A stretch of 64,000 nucleotides of DNA from Kolteria novifilia (GCA_007748055.1 CP036279.1:5146001-5210000), one strand, 5' to 3'. Positions 55,545 through 64,000 are shown, counted from the stretch's first letter. A program made the numbers and translations. The notes: generated from the letters alone by a model not told the origin.

Positions 55545-57476
55545 CTAGCCGACTTGCTTGCAGCTATTGACCTCTTCGAGCGAGTTTTCCTTAGGGCCGA
55601 ATAGGGCGGCCAACTCGCGGGCCTTCGCGGCAAGACTCGGCGCGTCGATGCCGACTTCGGCAAGCTGCTCCTTGCGTTCGGCATGGAGAATCCAATCATC
55701 GGGGATGCCGCAGCGATAGACGTGGTTCGCGGCGATTCCCTCTTCGCAGGCCGCCTCGAGCACCGCGCTGCCGAAGCCGCCGACAACGGTCCCTTCCTCG
55801 ACCGTCATGACGAACGGCAACTCGGAAACCGCCTTGAGAATGGTCCGCTTATCGAGTGGCTTGATGAAGCGGGCGTTGATGACACCGACGTCGAAGCCCT
55901 CCTCGCGAAGGATCTCCGCCGCCTCGACCGCCTCGCCGAACATCGAGCCGATGGCGATGATGCAGCCATCGGTTCCCCACTCGTAGACCTCTGCCTGGCC
56001 CATTTCGATCGGGCACGCGGCTCGCTCGATCTGCGCCGGGGCGGCCTTGGGATACCGCAGCGATACCGGGCAATCCTGTTTCAGGGCGAATTCGAGCATC
56101 GGCTGAACGTCGGACGCGTCCCCGGGGGCCATGACGACCATGTTCGGGAAGATCCGCATGTAGGGGATGTCGAAGGTACCGTGGTGCGTCGGCCCGTCGG
56201 GACCGGTGAAGCCCGCGCGGTCGAGACAGAAGGTGACCGGGAGATTCTGCAGCGCGACCTCTTGGAAGATCTGGTCGAAGGACCGCTGCAGGAAGGTCGA
56301 GTAGATCGCCACGATCGGCCGGGCGCCGACCTTCGCCATGCCGGCGGCGAACGCCACGGCGTGCGATTCGCAGATGCCGGTGTCGAAGAACTGGTCGGGG
56401 AACTCCTCGCGCGAGCGTTCGAGCTTGTTGCCCTGGCACATCGCCGCGGTCATCACGCAGACCTTCTTGTCGGACGCGAGTTGCTCGCGGATTGCGTCGC
56501 TGACGAGGTTGGTGAAGTTGACCGACTTCGACTTGCGGAGCGAGATGACCCCGTTCTCGACCTTCTCGAAGACCGGCGGCGTGTGGAACGTCACCGGATC
56601 CTCGCTGGCCGAGGCGATGCCGTGCCCCTTTTCGGTCAGCACGTGCAGCAGCGTCGGGCCGGGCTGCTCCTTAACCATCTGTAGGTATTCGCGGAGCGTC
56701 TTGATGTCGTGGCCGTCGACCGGACCGACGTACTGGAAGCCAAGCTGCTCGAAGAGCATACCGCCGTAGACGCCCGCCTTGACCATGTCCTTGAGCGAGG
56801 TCCAAGCCCGTTCGAAGGAATGGCCGACGAGCGGCAACTTGTGCAGCGCCTCGTCGAGTTGACACTTGACGTCGTGAAACATCGGGGCCATGCGGGCCTT
56901 GTCGAGCGACTTGGCGACCCCCCCGACGCGCGGGCAAATCGACATCTGGTTGTCATTGAGGACCACGACCAACTCGCGGTTGAGTTCCGCGGCGTTGTTC
57001 ATCGCCTCGTAGACGATCCCCGAGGGGAAGGCGCCGTCGCCGATGACCGCGACCGACTTGCGTTCGGGGCGTCCCATCAACTCATCGCCCATCTTCAATC
57101 CCAGCGCGGTCGAGACGCTGCAGCCGGCGTGGCCGGTCATGAAGAGGTCGTAGGGACTCTCGTCGGGATTGGGGTAACCCATGAGGCCGCCTCGAGTACG
57201 GATCGAGGCGAACTGCTCGTGACGGCCGGTGATCAGTTTGTGGGGATAGATCTGGTGACCGGTGTCCCAGATCAAGCGATCGCGGGCGAAGTCGAAGGTC
57301 AAGTGCAGCGCGAGCGTCAACTCGACGACGCCGAGGTTGCTCGCGAAGTGGACCGATCGAGATTCGAGCGGCTGGCAGAGGGTTTCGCGAATCTCCTGTG
57401 CGAGAGAGCACAGCTCGTCATCCGTGAGCGTTCGAAGATCCGCCGGTGACTCAATCCTTGAGAGCAATGAACCCAT
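55545..57476 (-). CDS. dxs: 1-deoxy-D-xylulose-5-phosphate synthase
   Basis: The 643-residue protein is a full-length DXS. Residues about 145-180 hold the thiamine diphosphate motif (VIGDGAFPSGIVYEAMNN through LNDNQMSI). HASNLG near the start appears as HFASNLGVVELTLALH, and the transketolase pyrimidine domain has the catalytic-Glu region followed by DRAGFTGPDGPTHHG. It condenses pyruvate with glyceraldehyde 3-phosphate in the first step of the MEP isoprenoid pathway. ATG 57476 shares one base with the upstream stop (TGATG), so it is translationally coupled to the prenyl synthase. About 280 bp without genes separate its end from the giant gene. Confidence 0.96.
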   Translation of the reverse strand: MGSLLSRIESPADLRTLTDDELCSLAQEIRETLCQPLESRSVHFASNLGVVELTLALHLTFDFARDRLIWDTGHQIYPHKLITGRHEQFASIRTRGGLMGYPNPDESPYDLFMTGHAGCSVSTALGLKMGDELMGRPERKSVAVIGDGAFPSGIVYEAMNNAAELNRELVVVLNDNQMSICPRVGGVAKSLDKARMAPMFHDVKCQLDEALHKLPLVGHSFERAWTSLKDMVKAGVYGGMLFEQLGFQYVGPVDGHDIKTLREYLQMVKEQPGPTLLHVLTEKGHGIASASEDPVTFHTPPVFEKVENGVISLRKSKSVNFTNLVSDAIREQLASDKKVCVMTAAMCQGNKLERSREEFPDQFFDTGICESHAVAFAAGMAKVGARPIVAIYSTFLQRSFDQIFQEVALQNLPVTFCLDRAGFTGPDGPTHHGTFDIPYMRIFPNMVVMAPGDASDVQPMLEFALKQDCPVSLRYPKAAPAQIERAACPIEMGQAEVYEWGTDGCIIAIGSMFGEAVEAAEILREEGFDVGVINARFIKPLDKRTILKAVSELPFVMTVEEGTVVGGFGSAVLEAACEEGIAANHVYRCGIPDDWILHAERKEQLAEVGIDAPSLAAKARELAALFGPKENSLEEVNSCKQVG

Positions 57477-58366
57477 CAATGATCCCTTTCCACAATGAAA
57501 TCAGCCAGCGAGGCGAGCCGATGCCCGGCCGGCCCCAAGGGTGCGAGGTGCTCCCGCGCTTCGCGAACGAGTACTCTGGCTCGATCTCGACTTTCGTCCA
57601 CCCCCAACAGGGAGGGATATGTTCGTTTTCCGGCCGCGGAGTCCTTCCCGACCTCTTTGCCGACCGCCTCGGCACTTCCCTCGACATCGAGCAAATCGTC
57701 GGCGATCTGGAACGCCAACCCGATGCGCTGTCCGTAGGCCGTCAGTCCATCCAATCGCTCTTGATCGGTTCCGGAGACCAGTCCCCCCAAACGTAGGCAA
57801 ACCGTCAGCAACGCACCGGTTTTTCTCGAATGCAGCGACTCGAGCCAGTCGAGCGTCCCCTCCCCCTCGGGCGGATGCAGATCGTCCACTTGCCCCCCGA
57901 CCATGCCCGGCGCCCCGGCCGCGTGGGCCAGCTCCGCCACGCACTTGCCGGCGACCACCGGCGGCTCGATCGTCGCCAGCAACCCGAAGGCCTGCGTCAA
58001 CAAGGCGTCACCCGCCAAGATCGCGGTCGCTTCGTCGAACTGACGATGGCATGTCGGACGCCCGCGACGCAGGTCGTCGTCGTCCATCGCGGGCAGATCG
58101 TCGTGAATCAGTGAATACGTGTGAATCATTTCGACCGCGCAAGCGGCCGGCATCGCCTTGTCCAGCGCCCCCATGCAAGCATCGGCGGCCAACAGCACCA
58201 GCAGCGGTCGTAGCCGCTTCCCGCCCGCGAAAAGGCTATATCGCATCGCCTCGCGAAGCAATCCCGGCGCCTGGTAGTCCTCCCCCAGGTACCGATCAAG
58301 CGCGTGGTCGACCCGCTCGCTCCAAGAACGCATCAAGTCGGCAAGTGAGTCTGTCGCCACTTTCAT
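57476..58366 (-). CDS. Polyprenyl (farnesyl/geranylgeranyl) diphosphate synthase
   Basis: At 296 residues this is a trans-isoprenyl diphosphate synthase. The first Asp-rich motif is HDDLPAMDDDDLRRGRPT and the second is FQIADDLLD; GGKRLRP gives the substrate-phosphate Lys/Arg. It joins IPP with DMAPP or longer allylic diphosphates. The residues before the first Asp motif (MIHTYSLIHDD) fit the bacterial IspA/CrtE group, giving C15 or C20 products; chain length cannot be fixed by eye. The start is ATG 58366; the open frame to 58423 lacks family similarity. It forms a two-gene isoprenoid operon with dxs. Confidence 0.93.
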   Translation of the reverse strand: MKVATDSLADLMRSWSERVDHALDRYLGEDYQAPGLLREAMRYSLFAGGKRLRPLLVLLAADACMGALDKAMPAACAVEMIHTYSLIHDDLPAMDDDDLRRGRPTCHRQFDEATAILAGDALLTQAFGLLATIEPPVVAGKCVAELAHAAGAPGMVGGQVDDLHPPEGEGTLDWLESLHSRKTGALLTVCLRLGGLVSGTDQERLDGLTAYGQRIGLAFQIADDLLDVEGSAEAVGKEVGKDSAAGKRTYPSLLGVDESRDRARVLVREAREHLAPLGPAGHRLASLADFIVERDH

Positions 58367-58962
58367 GTCTTCATCTCGATGAGCCAAGCCCGGCGGGCGG
58401 TTCCCTGTCGGGGAGCAACCCATGGCCGATGGTTCGCCGAGCCCAACGCTCGTCGAAGTGGTTCAGAGAGACCAATGCCCTCCGAAGTGCACCGACAAGT
58501 CCACCACTCGCCGACGCGACCATGAAGTTACTGTGCCGAGGTGGGGCAAAGCGACCCTATTTTTACGGCTTGAACTCTGGGCGACAATCGCAATCCTTTC
58601 TTCCGCATCGACTTCGAGCGGTCCTGTGACTCCTTTGACTGACCCTCTCCCCTCCTATTCTATGCAACCGATACGACCGTTAGACTGCCGGCCGTCCCGC
58701 CACCTTGTATCCCTAAGCCCTTTTGCCAACGTGCGATGCCCTTCCGCGCGGAAAAGTTTCTCCATCCTGTCCGCTCTCGTCGCTCCACCCGGCGCGATTC
58801 GCCCAGATCGACGTCTTTACCGAAGCTGCGCGGGCCTCTCGACCGATAAGCCCGAGGAGGCTCCGCGCGGAGGCGATTTCCCAAGCGATTTCCTCCCCCG
58901 CGCTGGTTTTCAACAGCGGAGGCCATGGACACGGCCTCCCAGGCACGACCATTGAGGGTAGA
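58367..58962. other. Divergent intergenic region, prenyl synthase / helicase
   Basis: I see no convincing gene or repeat in these 596 bp. The helicase frame stays open from 58723, so part of this stretch could be translated. The sequence from about 58545 to 58690 is less GC-rich and may hold promoters, but no clear hexamer pair stands out. Confidence 0.4.
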
Positions 58963-60735
58963 GTGCACGATCAGATTCGCCACGAAGAGACTCGCGAGAT
59001 CGCTCCGGAACGCTCCCCACAGCAGCCCCCTACCGCGATCGAACTCCACGTCCGCTCGTTCGATGACGACACGGCCCTTGACCCCGCGACCGCCAACCCG
59101 ACGCTCCCGCGACCGAACTCTCCCGGCGAGATCGCTCCGCCGGACATCTCGACCCTTTCCATGCCGAGTGTCCTCTTGCACCGGCAGCGGCTGGCGCGGC
59201 CTCCGGTCAACGTCTCAACCCTTCGCTTCGCCCAGGGCATGGTCCAAAAGCACGCGGCCACGAAGGACGAGGATCGCCCCAAGCGGCCCTCGAAGCCGAG
59301 CCCCAAACTGCCGCGCTCGGCGCCGCCGGACGGCCTGCCACTGCGGGACAGGCTGCAATCGGTGTTGCAGCCGCCGCTGAACGTCTTGCTCTCGGACAAC
59401 CGGCTCTGGCTTCCGTTTGAGCCCTTCCCCTACCAGTACGAGGGGATCAACTTCCTCTCCCAAGCCTGGTCGGCGATCCTCGCGGACGAGATGGGACTGG
59501 GCAAAACGATGCAGACCATTCTCGCAATGAGACTTCTCCTTCGCAGTGGCTCGGTCACCTCCGTCCTGCTCGTCTGCCCCAAGCCGCTCGTGACCAACTG
59601 GCTGCGCGAGTTCGCCCTCTGGGCCGAGGAACTGCCGATCCTGACGGTCTCCGGCAGCACCGCCAAACGCCGCAACGCCTGGATTCACGACCGCACCCCG
59701 ATCAAGATCACCAACTACGAGAGCTTGACGCGCGACGAGGATCTCTTCCGTGAGGGTTACGCACAGTTCGACGTCGTGGTTCTCGACGAGGCGCAGCGGA
59801 TCAAGAACATCGACTCGAAGACCTCGCGCATCGTCCGCTCGATTCGCCGCAAGCGTAGCTGGGCCCTCACCGGGACTCCGGTCGAGAATCAGGCCAGCGA
59901 CCTGGCGAGCCTGCTCGACTTTGTCCACCAGCGGCCTTGCATGCTCGATCGTAACGACCTCCTGCGCGACGCGGTCGGGGCGGTTCTCCTGCGCCGCACC
60001 AAGGAGATGGTGCACGAGGACATGCCCAAATGCCTCGTCCGCGATACCTACGTCGACCTGACACCCGCGCAGCGCAGCCGGTACGAGGAAGCCGAAAAGG
60101 AGGGAGTCTTCAAGCTCAACGATCTCGGCGAGGAGGTGACGATCGAGCACGTCTTCGACCTGATCCGCCGGCTCAAGCAGATCTGTAACTACGACCCGGT
60201 CACCCGCGACAGCGCCAAGGCGCAGACCGTCAAAGCCGACATGGAGGAGATCGCCGCGTCAGGCCGCAAGGCGATTCTCTTTTCGCAATGGGTCGAGACG
60301 ATCGACTGGCTCGAGGAGGAACTCGCCGCCTACAACCCGATGGTCTATCACGGCAAGATCCCCAGCAGCCAGCGCGACGGCGTCCTGACCGAGTTCAAGG
60401 AGAGCGACGACCGCCCGCTGCTGATGCTCAGCTACGGCACCGGGGCGGTCGGGCTGAACTTGCAATTCACCAACTACGTCTTTCTCTTTGACCGTTGGTG
60501 GAACCCCGCCATCGAGGACCAAGCGATCAACCGCGCCCACCGCGTCGGCCAGAAAGCCCCGGTCTTCGTTTCCCGCTTCATCACCCCCGACACGATCGAA
60601 TCGCGCATCGCGATGGTCCTCGAGAAGAAGCGAGAACTCTTCTCCTTCCTCATCGACGACCACGAACCCGTCGGGGATACCGGGCTTTCGCGCGAGGATG
60701 TTTTCGGGTTGTTCGATTTGAAGATCGGCGGGTAG
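58963..60735 (+). CDS. SNF2-family DNA-dependent ATPase
   Basis: The protein has the helicase motifs of the SNF2 group: DEMGLGKTMQT (Walker A), VLLVCPKPLVTNWLREF (Ia), VVLDEAQRIKN (DEAQ, Walker B), LTGTPVEN (III), then the C-terminal lobe with ILFSQWVETIDWLEEEL, SYGTGAVGLNLQ and NRAHRVGQKAPV (VI). It should move along or remodel DNA or protein-DNA complexes using ATP. At about 590 residues it lacks the SWIM zinc finger and long N-terminal regions of larger bacterial homologues. The start is uncertain: GTG 58963 follows GAGGG, ATG 59161 would remove 66 residues, and the frame is open to 58723. The N-terminal 120 residues are Pro/Arg-rich and probably disordered. Confidence 0.88.
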   Translation: MHDQIRHEETREIAPERSPQQPPTAIELHVRSFDDDTALDPATANPTLPRPNSPGEIAPPDISTLSMPSVLLHRQRLARPPVNVSTLRFAQGMVQKHAATKDEDRPKRPSKPSPKLPRSAPPDGLPLRDRLQSVLQPPLNVLLSDNRLWLPFEPFPYQYEGINFLSQAWSAILADEMGLGKTMQTILAMRLLLRSGSVTSVLLVCPKPLVTNWLREFALWAEELPILTVSGSTAKRRNAWIHDRTPIKITNYESLTRDEDLFREGYAQFDVVVLDEAQRIKNIDSKTSRIVRSIRRKRSWALTGTPVENQASDLASLLDFVHQRPCMLDRNDLLRDAVGAVLLRRTKEMVHEDMPKCLVRDTYVDLTPAQRSRYEEAEKEGVFKLNDLGEEVTIEHVFDLIRRLKQICNYDPVTRDSAKAQTVKADMEEIAASGRKAILFSQWVETIDWLEEELAAYNPMVYHGKIPSSQRDGVLTEFKESDDRPLLMLSYGTGAVGLNLQFTNYVFLFDRWWNPAIEDQAINRAHRVGQKAPVFVSRFITPDTIESRIAMVLEKKRELFSFLIDDHEPVGDTGLSREDVFGLFDLKIGG

Positions 60736-60782
60736 ACGTTTCTTGGGGAAGATCGACGTTGTGGAGATGGCCAAACGTCGAA

Positions 60783-61764
60783 TGCATTGCGCGGGTGGCC
60801 CAGATTGCTCGTCAATCTGGGCATGCGAAGCATGCAAGAGGCCCTTGGCAGGTGGCCCAGATTGCTCGCCAATCTGGGTACGCGTAGCGTACAAGAGGCC
60901 CCAAACAAGGTTCAACATCAATCGTCAATTGGCCGCGTCATCCGAAGGACTCTTGTGGCTGCGCCACCTCGGTTGACAAGCAACCGAGGCCACCCCGGAC
61001 AAAGGAAGAAGCACACCATCCTACTCACACGCCAAGCCCGCCTGGAAAGCTTGGCGGGTGGCCCAGATTGCTCGCCAATCTGGGTACGCGCAGCGTACAA
61101 GAGGCGGGTGGCCCAGATTGCTCGCCAATCTGGGTACGCGTAGCGTACAAGAGGTGGGTGGCCCAGATTGCTCGCCAATCTGGGTACGCGTAGCGTACAA
61201 GAGGCCCCAAACAAGGTTCAACATCAATCGTCAATTGGCCGCGTCATCCGAAGGTCTCTTGTGGCTGCGCCACCTCGGTTGACAAGCAACCGAGGCCACC
61301 CCGGACGAAGGAAGAAGCACACCATCCTACTCACACGCCAAGCCCGCCTGGAAAGCTTGGCGGGTGGCCCAGATTGCTCGCCAATCTGGGTACGCGTAGC
61401 GTACAAGAGGCCCTTGGCAGGGTTCATCATCAATCGTCAATTGGCCGCGTCATCCGAAGGCCTCTTGTGGCTGCGCCACCTCGGTTGACAAGCAACCGAG
61501 GCCACCCCGGACAAAGGAAGAAGCACACCATCCTACTCACACGCCAAGCCCGCCTGGAAAGCTTGGCGGGTGGCCCAGATTGCTCGCCAATCTGGGTACG
61601 CGAAGCATGCAAGAGGCCCTTGGCAGGTGGCCCAGATTGCTCGCCAATCTGGGTACGCGTAGCGTACAAGAGGCCCTTGGCAGGGTTCATCATCAATCGT
61701 CAATTGGCCGCGTCATCCGAAGGTCTCTTGTGGCTGCGCCACCTCGGTTGACAAGCAACCGAGG
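60783..61764. repeat. Composite hairpin array, about 1 kb
   Basis: The array mixes at least three hairpins. CCCAGATTG / CAATCTGGG occurs eight times, with the minus-strand loop GCGAG (ACGAG once). Next to it is a small palindrome, GTACGC-GTA-GCGTAC, or GCATGC-GAA-GCATGC in the first copy. CCTCGGTTG-ACAAG-CAACCGAGG occurs four times, at 60967, 61273, 61479 and 61742. Both large hairpins carry CCACC next to the stem. Longer units (containing CATCAATCGTCAATTGGCC and an AAGCTTGGCGGGTGG stretch) link them with periods of 306, 206 and 263 bp. Open frames here are repeat artefacts. Confidence 0.85.
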
Positions 61765-61806
61765 CTAACCAAAGAGTGTCGGTATGGGGCCGGATTCGTT
61801 GCTGAC

Positions 61807-62598
61807 TTACGTCCCCTTCTTCTCTAGCGGAGTCAGTTCGATCTTGCGGACGAGCATCTCGGCGCCTTCGGTTTGGATGAGGATACGGCCCTTCGACAGG
61901 GCGAAGTTGGTGCCCTTGTTGACGACCTTGCCGTTGACGATGTTGGTCACCGAATTGCCGTCGCAGATCACTTCGACGCGGGTCCACTCGCCGAGCGGAC
62001 TCTCGACGTCCTGCGAGCCGCGAAAGCCGACGACATCCTTCCATTCGGGGTCGCGGCCGTACCAGTTGATGCGGCCGGTGGTGATCCGCTGCTCGGGAGC
62101 CCCGGGCGTGTAATACCACTGCCCGCCGCGTTTCTCGACCTCGAAGTCGCCGTGATGCTTGAACGGCTTGCCCTCGTCGTCGAGGCCGGGGACCAGGATG
62201 AAGTCGCCGGTCCCCCCTTCGATGATCTGGCACTCGACCGAGGTCATCCACGGGCCCGGACCGTGCGGTCCGACGCAGTGCAGCAGGATGCCGTTGTCGC
62301 GCGATTTGCCCTTGCGTTTGCCGAAGGTCGGGCCAGTGAACTTGTACTCGACGACGAGGCGGTAGTTGTCGTACTCCTTGTCGGTGTACATGCCGCCGTA
62401 GTACGCGAGGCCCTCCTTGCCGCCGGCGATCTTGAGGATGCCGTCCTCGACGGCGAAGATGCCGGGATTCTCGTGGCCTGTCTGAACGGTGTAAGTCCCC
62501 CAGCCATCGAGGTTTTTGCGATTGAAGAGCTGGATCGGCTCGGAGGAATCGGCCACGGGGGGAGCGGCGAGCAGTGCCGCGAGCAAGAGCGAGGACAT
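61807..62598 (-). CDS. Secreted DUF1080 protein, second copy
   Basis: A short signal peptide (MSSLLLAALLAAPPVA) precedes a DUF1080 domain of about 240 residues. Typical segments are IQLFNRKNLDGWGTY, YDNYRLVVEYKFTGPTFG, DNGILLHCVGPHGPGPW and a final strand EMLVRKIELTPLEKK. It is related to, but clearly different from, the copy at 15.4 kb, so it probably acts on a different keto-glycoside. Periplasmic location is predicted. AAGGAG lies 11 nt upstream of ATG 62598. The 1-kb hairpin array begins about 40 bp after its stop; its neighbours do not suggest a particular pathway. Confidence 0.9.
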   Translation of the reverse strand: MSSLLLAALLAAPPVADSSEPIQLFNRKNLDGWGTYTVQTGHENPGIFAVEDGILKIAGGKEGLAYYGGMYTDKEYDNYRLVVEYKFTGPTFGKRKGKSRDNGILLHCVGPHGPGPWMTSVECQIIEGGTGDFILVPGLDDEGKPFKHHGDFEVEKRGGQWYYTPGAPEQRITTGRINWYGRDPEWKDVVGFRGSQDVESPLGEWTRVEVICDGNSVTNIVNGKVVNKGTNFALSKGRILIQTEGAEMLVRKIELTPLEKKGT

Positions 62599-63099
62599 TG
62601 GGGGACGTCTCCTTGAGTCTTCGAGTCGGTGGGTCCGCCGGCGGCGCCACGCGACGCGGCCAGGGGGGGAACGCTCGGGTAGGTAGCGACGCGGTCTCCG
62701 CGTGGCTCGTCCCTAGTCTACGGATGATGCCACGAGACATCACGAACATTCTTGTCAGGAGTGTGGGAAGAGGCCGTCAAATGCCACCCGCTCGCGGCGG
62801 CTCCCTGCCCGCTCAAACCGGATTCGCCATTGGTTGCCCCTCGATTCAGGGGCTCGGATCGAGAAGCGACCAGGAGACGCGACGGCGGGGAACGCTAGAA
62901 TGAATCCAGCGAGGCAATGCTCGGCACGAGGCCCCACCGCGAATTCGACTGGACAATTCTTGCCGGTCGGTTATCCGCCCTCCATAAGTTCGGGAGCATG
63001 GTTTCGCGCGATCGTCAGTGGTCCACCTCATGTGGGGTGAACGTCCCGCTGCGTGGATCGATGCCCCGACGTTCTCGCTTTCCCGAGGGAACCCGTTCG
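62599..63099. other. Intergenic region, DUF1080 / hemolysin III gene
   Basis: No gene or strong repeat is seen in these 501 bp. The hemolysin III frame is open back to 62917, so a longer N-terminus cannot be ruled out. No promoter stands out. Confidence 0.4.
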
Positions 63100-63804
63100 A
63101 TGTCGTATTCCCCCGTTCGCGTAGGCTGGTACGGAAGGACTCTCTCCCGAGGGTGGGCGATGCTGCCTTGGCATCATCCCGAGGAGATCGCCAACGGGCT
63201 GACCCACGGCTTGGGGCTGCTACTGAGCCTGGTCGGCGGAACCGCGATGCTCCGCGTCGTGCTGAGCGAGGGAACTCCCTGGAAGATCGTCGGCTGCGGC
63301 ATCTACGTCGGAGCCCTGATCGCGGTCTACCTCGCCTCGACCGTCTCGCACCTCGCGCAGGAACCAGGATTTAAGGACACGTGGCGCCGGATCGACCAAG
63401 CGGTGATCTACCTGCTCGTCGTCGGGACGTACACGCCATTCGCGTTGGCGTACCTCTGCTTCGGCTGGTGGTGGCTGCTCTTCGGGACGCTTTGGGCAAT
63501 CGCGCTTTTCGGGTTCGTGACGAAACTCGGGGCACATCATCGCCTCGAGTCGGTCCACGTCTGGAGCTACGTGATGCTGGGGTGGCTGCCGCTGATCGAG
63601 ATCGGTCCGATCCTCAGCCAGCTACCCCCCGAGAGCTTTCAAATGGTGCTCGTGGGGGGCGTCTTCTACACGGCGGGAACGTTCTTTCTCGTCCTCGACC
63701 ACCGCGTCCCGTTCTTTCACTCGGTGTGGCATCTCTTCGTGATCGCCGGGAGCGTGACGCACTATCTCGCCCTGATGCAATACGTCGTTCCGCTCCAGGC
63801 GTGA
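63100..63804 (+). CDS. Hemolysin III / PAQR-family membrane protein
   Basis: The 234-residue protein has seven hydrophobic segments and the metal-site motifs of the PAQR/hemolysin III family: EEIANGLTHGLG near the start, YLASTVSHLAQ (Ser and His of motif A) and FHSVWHLFVIAGSVTHYLA (HxxxH of the last motif). Members are zinc-dependent membrane enzymes or receptors; bacterial ones have no firm function despite the hemolysin name. Starts at 63061, 63100 and 63160 are possible; 63100 gives a normal family length and has GAGGGA about 13 nt upstream. The frame is open to 62917. Confidence 0.85.
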   Translation: MSYSPVRVGWYGRTLSRGWAMLPWHHPEEIANGLTHGLGLLLSLVGGTAMLRVVLSEGTPWKIVGCGIYVGALIAVYLASTVSHLAQEPGFKDTWRRIDQAVIYLLVVGTYTPFALAYLCFGWWWLLFGTLWAIALFGFVTKLGAHHRLESVHVWSYVMLGWLPLIEIGPILSQLPPESFQMVLVGGVFYTAGTFFLVLDHRVPFFHSVWHLFVIAGSVTHYLALMQYVVPLQA

Positions 63805-63826
63805 GCCACGGTTGTCTTCCCAGAGA

Positions 63827-63844
63827 GGTGGGTCACGGCCCACC
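63827..63844. repeat. GGTGGG / CCCACC hairpin between convergent genes
   Basis: GGTGGG and CCCACC pair around TCACGG, 23 nt after the hemolysin III stop. The stem matches hairpins at 23024 and 40153, but the loop differs. It may serve as a shared terminator for the two convergent genes; no T run is present. Confidence 0.45.
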
Positions 63845-63863
63845 CGACGGGAGCGCGGTCGAG

Positions 63864-64000
63864 TCAGCCGATCGAGGCGCGGAGCTTGTTGATCAGCGGC
63901 GGGATCGCGCGGTAGGGATCCTCCGACGCCTCGTACTCGAGGGCGAGCCAGCCACTGTAGTTGGCATCCTGAATGATCCGCATGCACTTGGAGAGGTATT
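63864..64000 (-). CDS. Sugar phosphate isomerase/epimerase-like protein, C-terminal end
   Basis: Only the last 45 codons are in the window. They read YLSKCMRIIQDANYSGWLAL, then EYEASEDP and a final helix. This is the end of the AP endonuclease 2-like TIM barrel shared by hydroxypyruvate isomerases and xylose-isomerase-like proteins, where the last strand carries the metal-binding Glu of the LEYE type. The family is common in planctomycetes next to Gfo/Idh/MocA genes. The N-terminus and any signal peptide lie beyond the window, so the substrate is unknown. Confidence 0.75.
   Translation of the reverse strand, partial: YLSKCMRIIQDANYSGWLALEYEASEDPYRAIPPLINKLRASIG

Noticed and set aside
60783-61764. 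Small genes in the repeat array (many open frames of 60-125 codons)
   Set aside because: The translations are permutations of the same repeat units in several frames, without ribosome sites or stable composition.
1-64000. tRNA, rRNA or riboswitch genes
   Set aside because: I looked for T-loop-like GGTTCGAATCC sequences and conserved rRNA or riboswitch cores and found none; a covariance-model scan would be needed to be sure.

Overview
The window looks like chromosomal DNA of a high-GC planctomycete (Planctomycetota). The evidence is several gene types that are typical of that phylum: Tat-exported Gfo/Idh/MocA oxidoreductases, two DUF1080 (3-keto-disaccharide hydrolase) proteins, a sulfatase, a DUF1549/DUF1553 protein with planctomycete-type cytochrome motifs, a haem/WD40 protein, a bacterial Ser/Thr kinase, and a 4254-residue surface protein with an LEPR-like N-terminal motif. 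I cannot place it to order or genus. I saw no rRNA, tRNA, CRISPR, prophage or complete insertion sequence.

Layout. 1-6.8 kb (minus): an operon for an unusual cytochrome bc-type complex (Rieske protein, cytochrome b6-like subunit, subunit IV-like subunit with a long N-terminal extension, an eight-haem coiled-coil cytochrome c) followed by a lipoprotein that runs off the edge. 6.9-16.1 kb: HpaI-type aldolase, GlsB-like membrane protein, GGDEF diguanylate cyclase, a GIDE-GIDE-LemA membrane protein, an M24 peptidase, a GT39-like membrane glycosyltransferase and a DUF1080 protein. 16.3-27.2 kb: Gfo/Idh/MocA oxidoreductase, PutA, sulfatase, a FtsQ-like protein, a GH10-like protein without catalytic glutamates, and a kinase whose start overlaps it. 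27.4-33.1 kb: extended SDR, mnmA, a small orphan protein, coaX and an mnmE-like GTPase without the C-terminal motif (ATGA overlap with coaX), and a small Cys-pair protein. 33.3-41.6 kb: second Gfo/Idh/MocA oxidoreductase, a redoxin-like protein without its cysteines, the DUF1549/1553 protein and the haem/WD40 protein. 42.5-55.3 kb: the giant DUF11/SdrD_B protein. 55.5-64 kb: dxs and a polyprenyl diphosphate synthase (1-nt overlap), a SNF2 helicase, a 1-kb repeat array, a second DUF1080 protein, a hemolysin III/PAQR protein and the end of a sugar-isomerase-like gene.

How the genes fit together. The bc operon makes one membrane electron-transfer complex. dxs and the prenyl synthase feed isoprenoid synthesis. 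mnmA and the mnmE-like gene point to tRNA U34 modification. The Gfo/Idh/MocA, DUF1080, sulfatase and DUF1549/haem/WD40 genes fit the polysaccharide and sulfated-glycan lifestyle known for planctomycetes; their substrates cannot be read from sequence.

The most unusual signal is between the genes. Intergenic DNA is filled with short perfect hairpins. One group looks like REP elements with a GTAG foot. A second group comprises hairpins with entirely different stems that share a CRAG-type loop and often a SCACC flank; it culminates in a 1-kb composite array at 60.8-61.8 kb in which an adjacent small hairpin shows paired base changes. A composite element built on the same design lies directly against the mnmA start codon. 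Inside the giant gene, 1013 bp is duplicated in frame with three differences.
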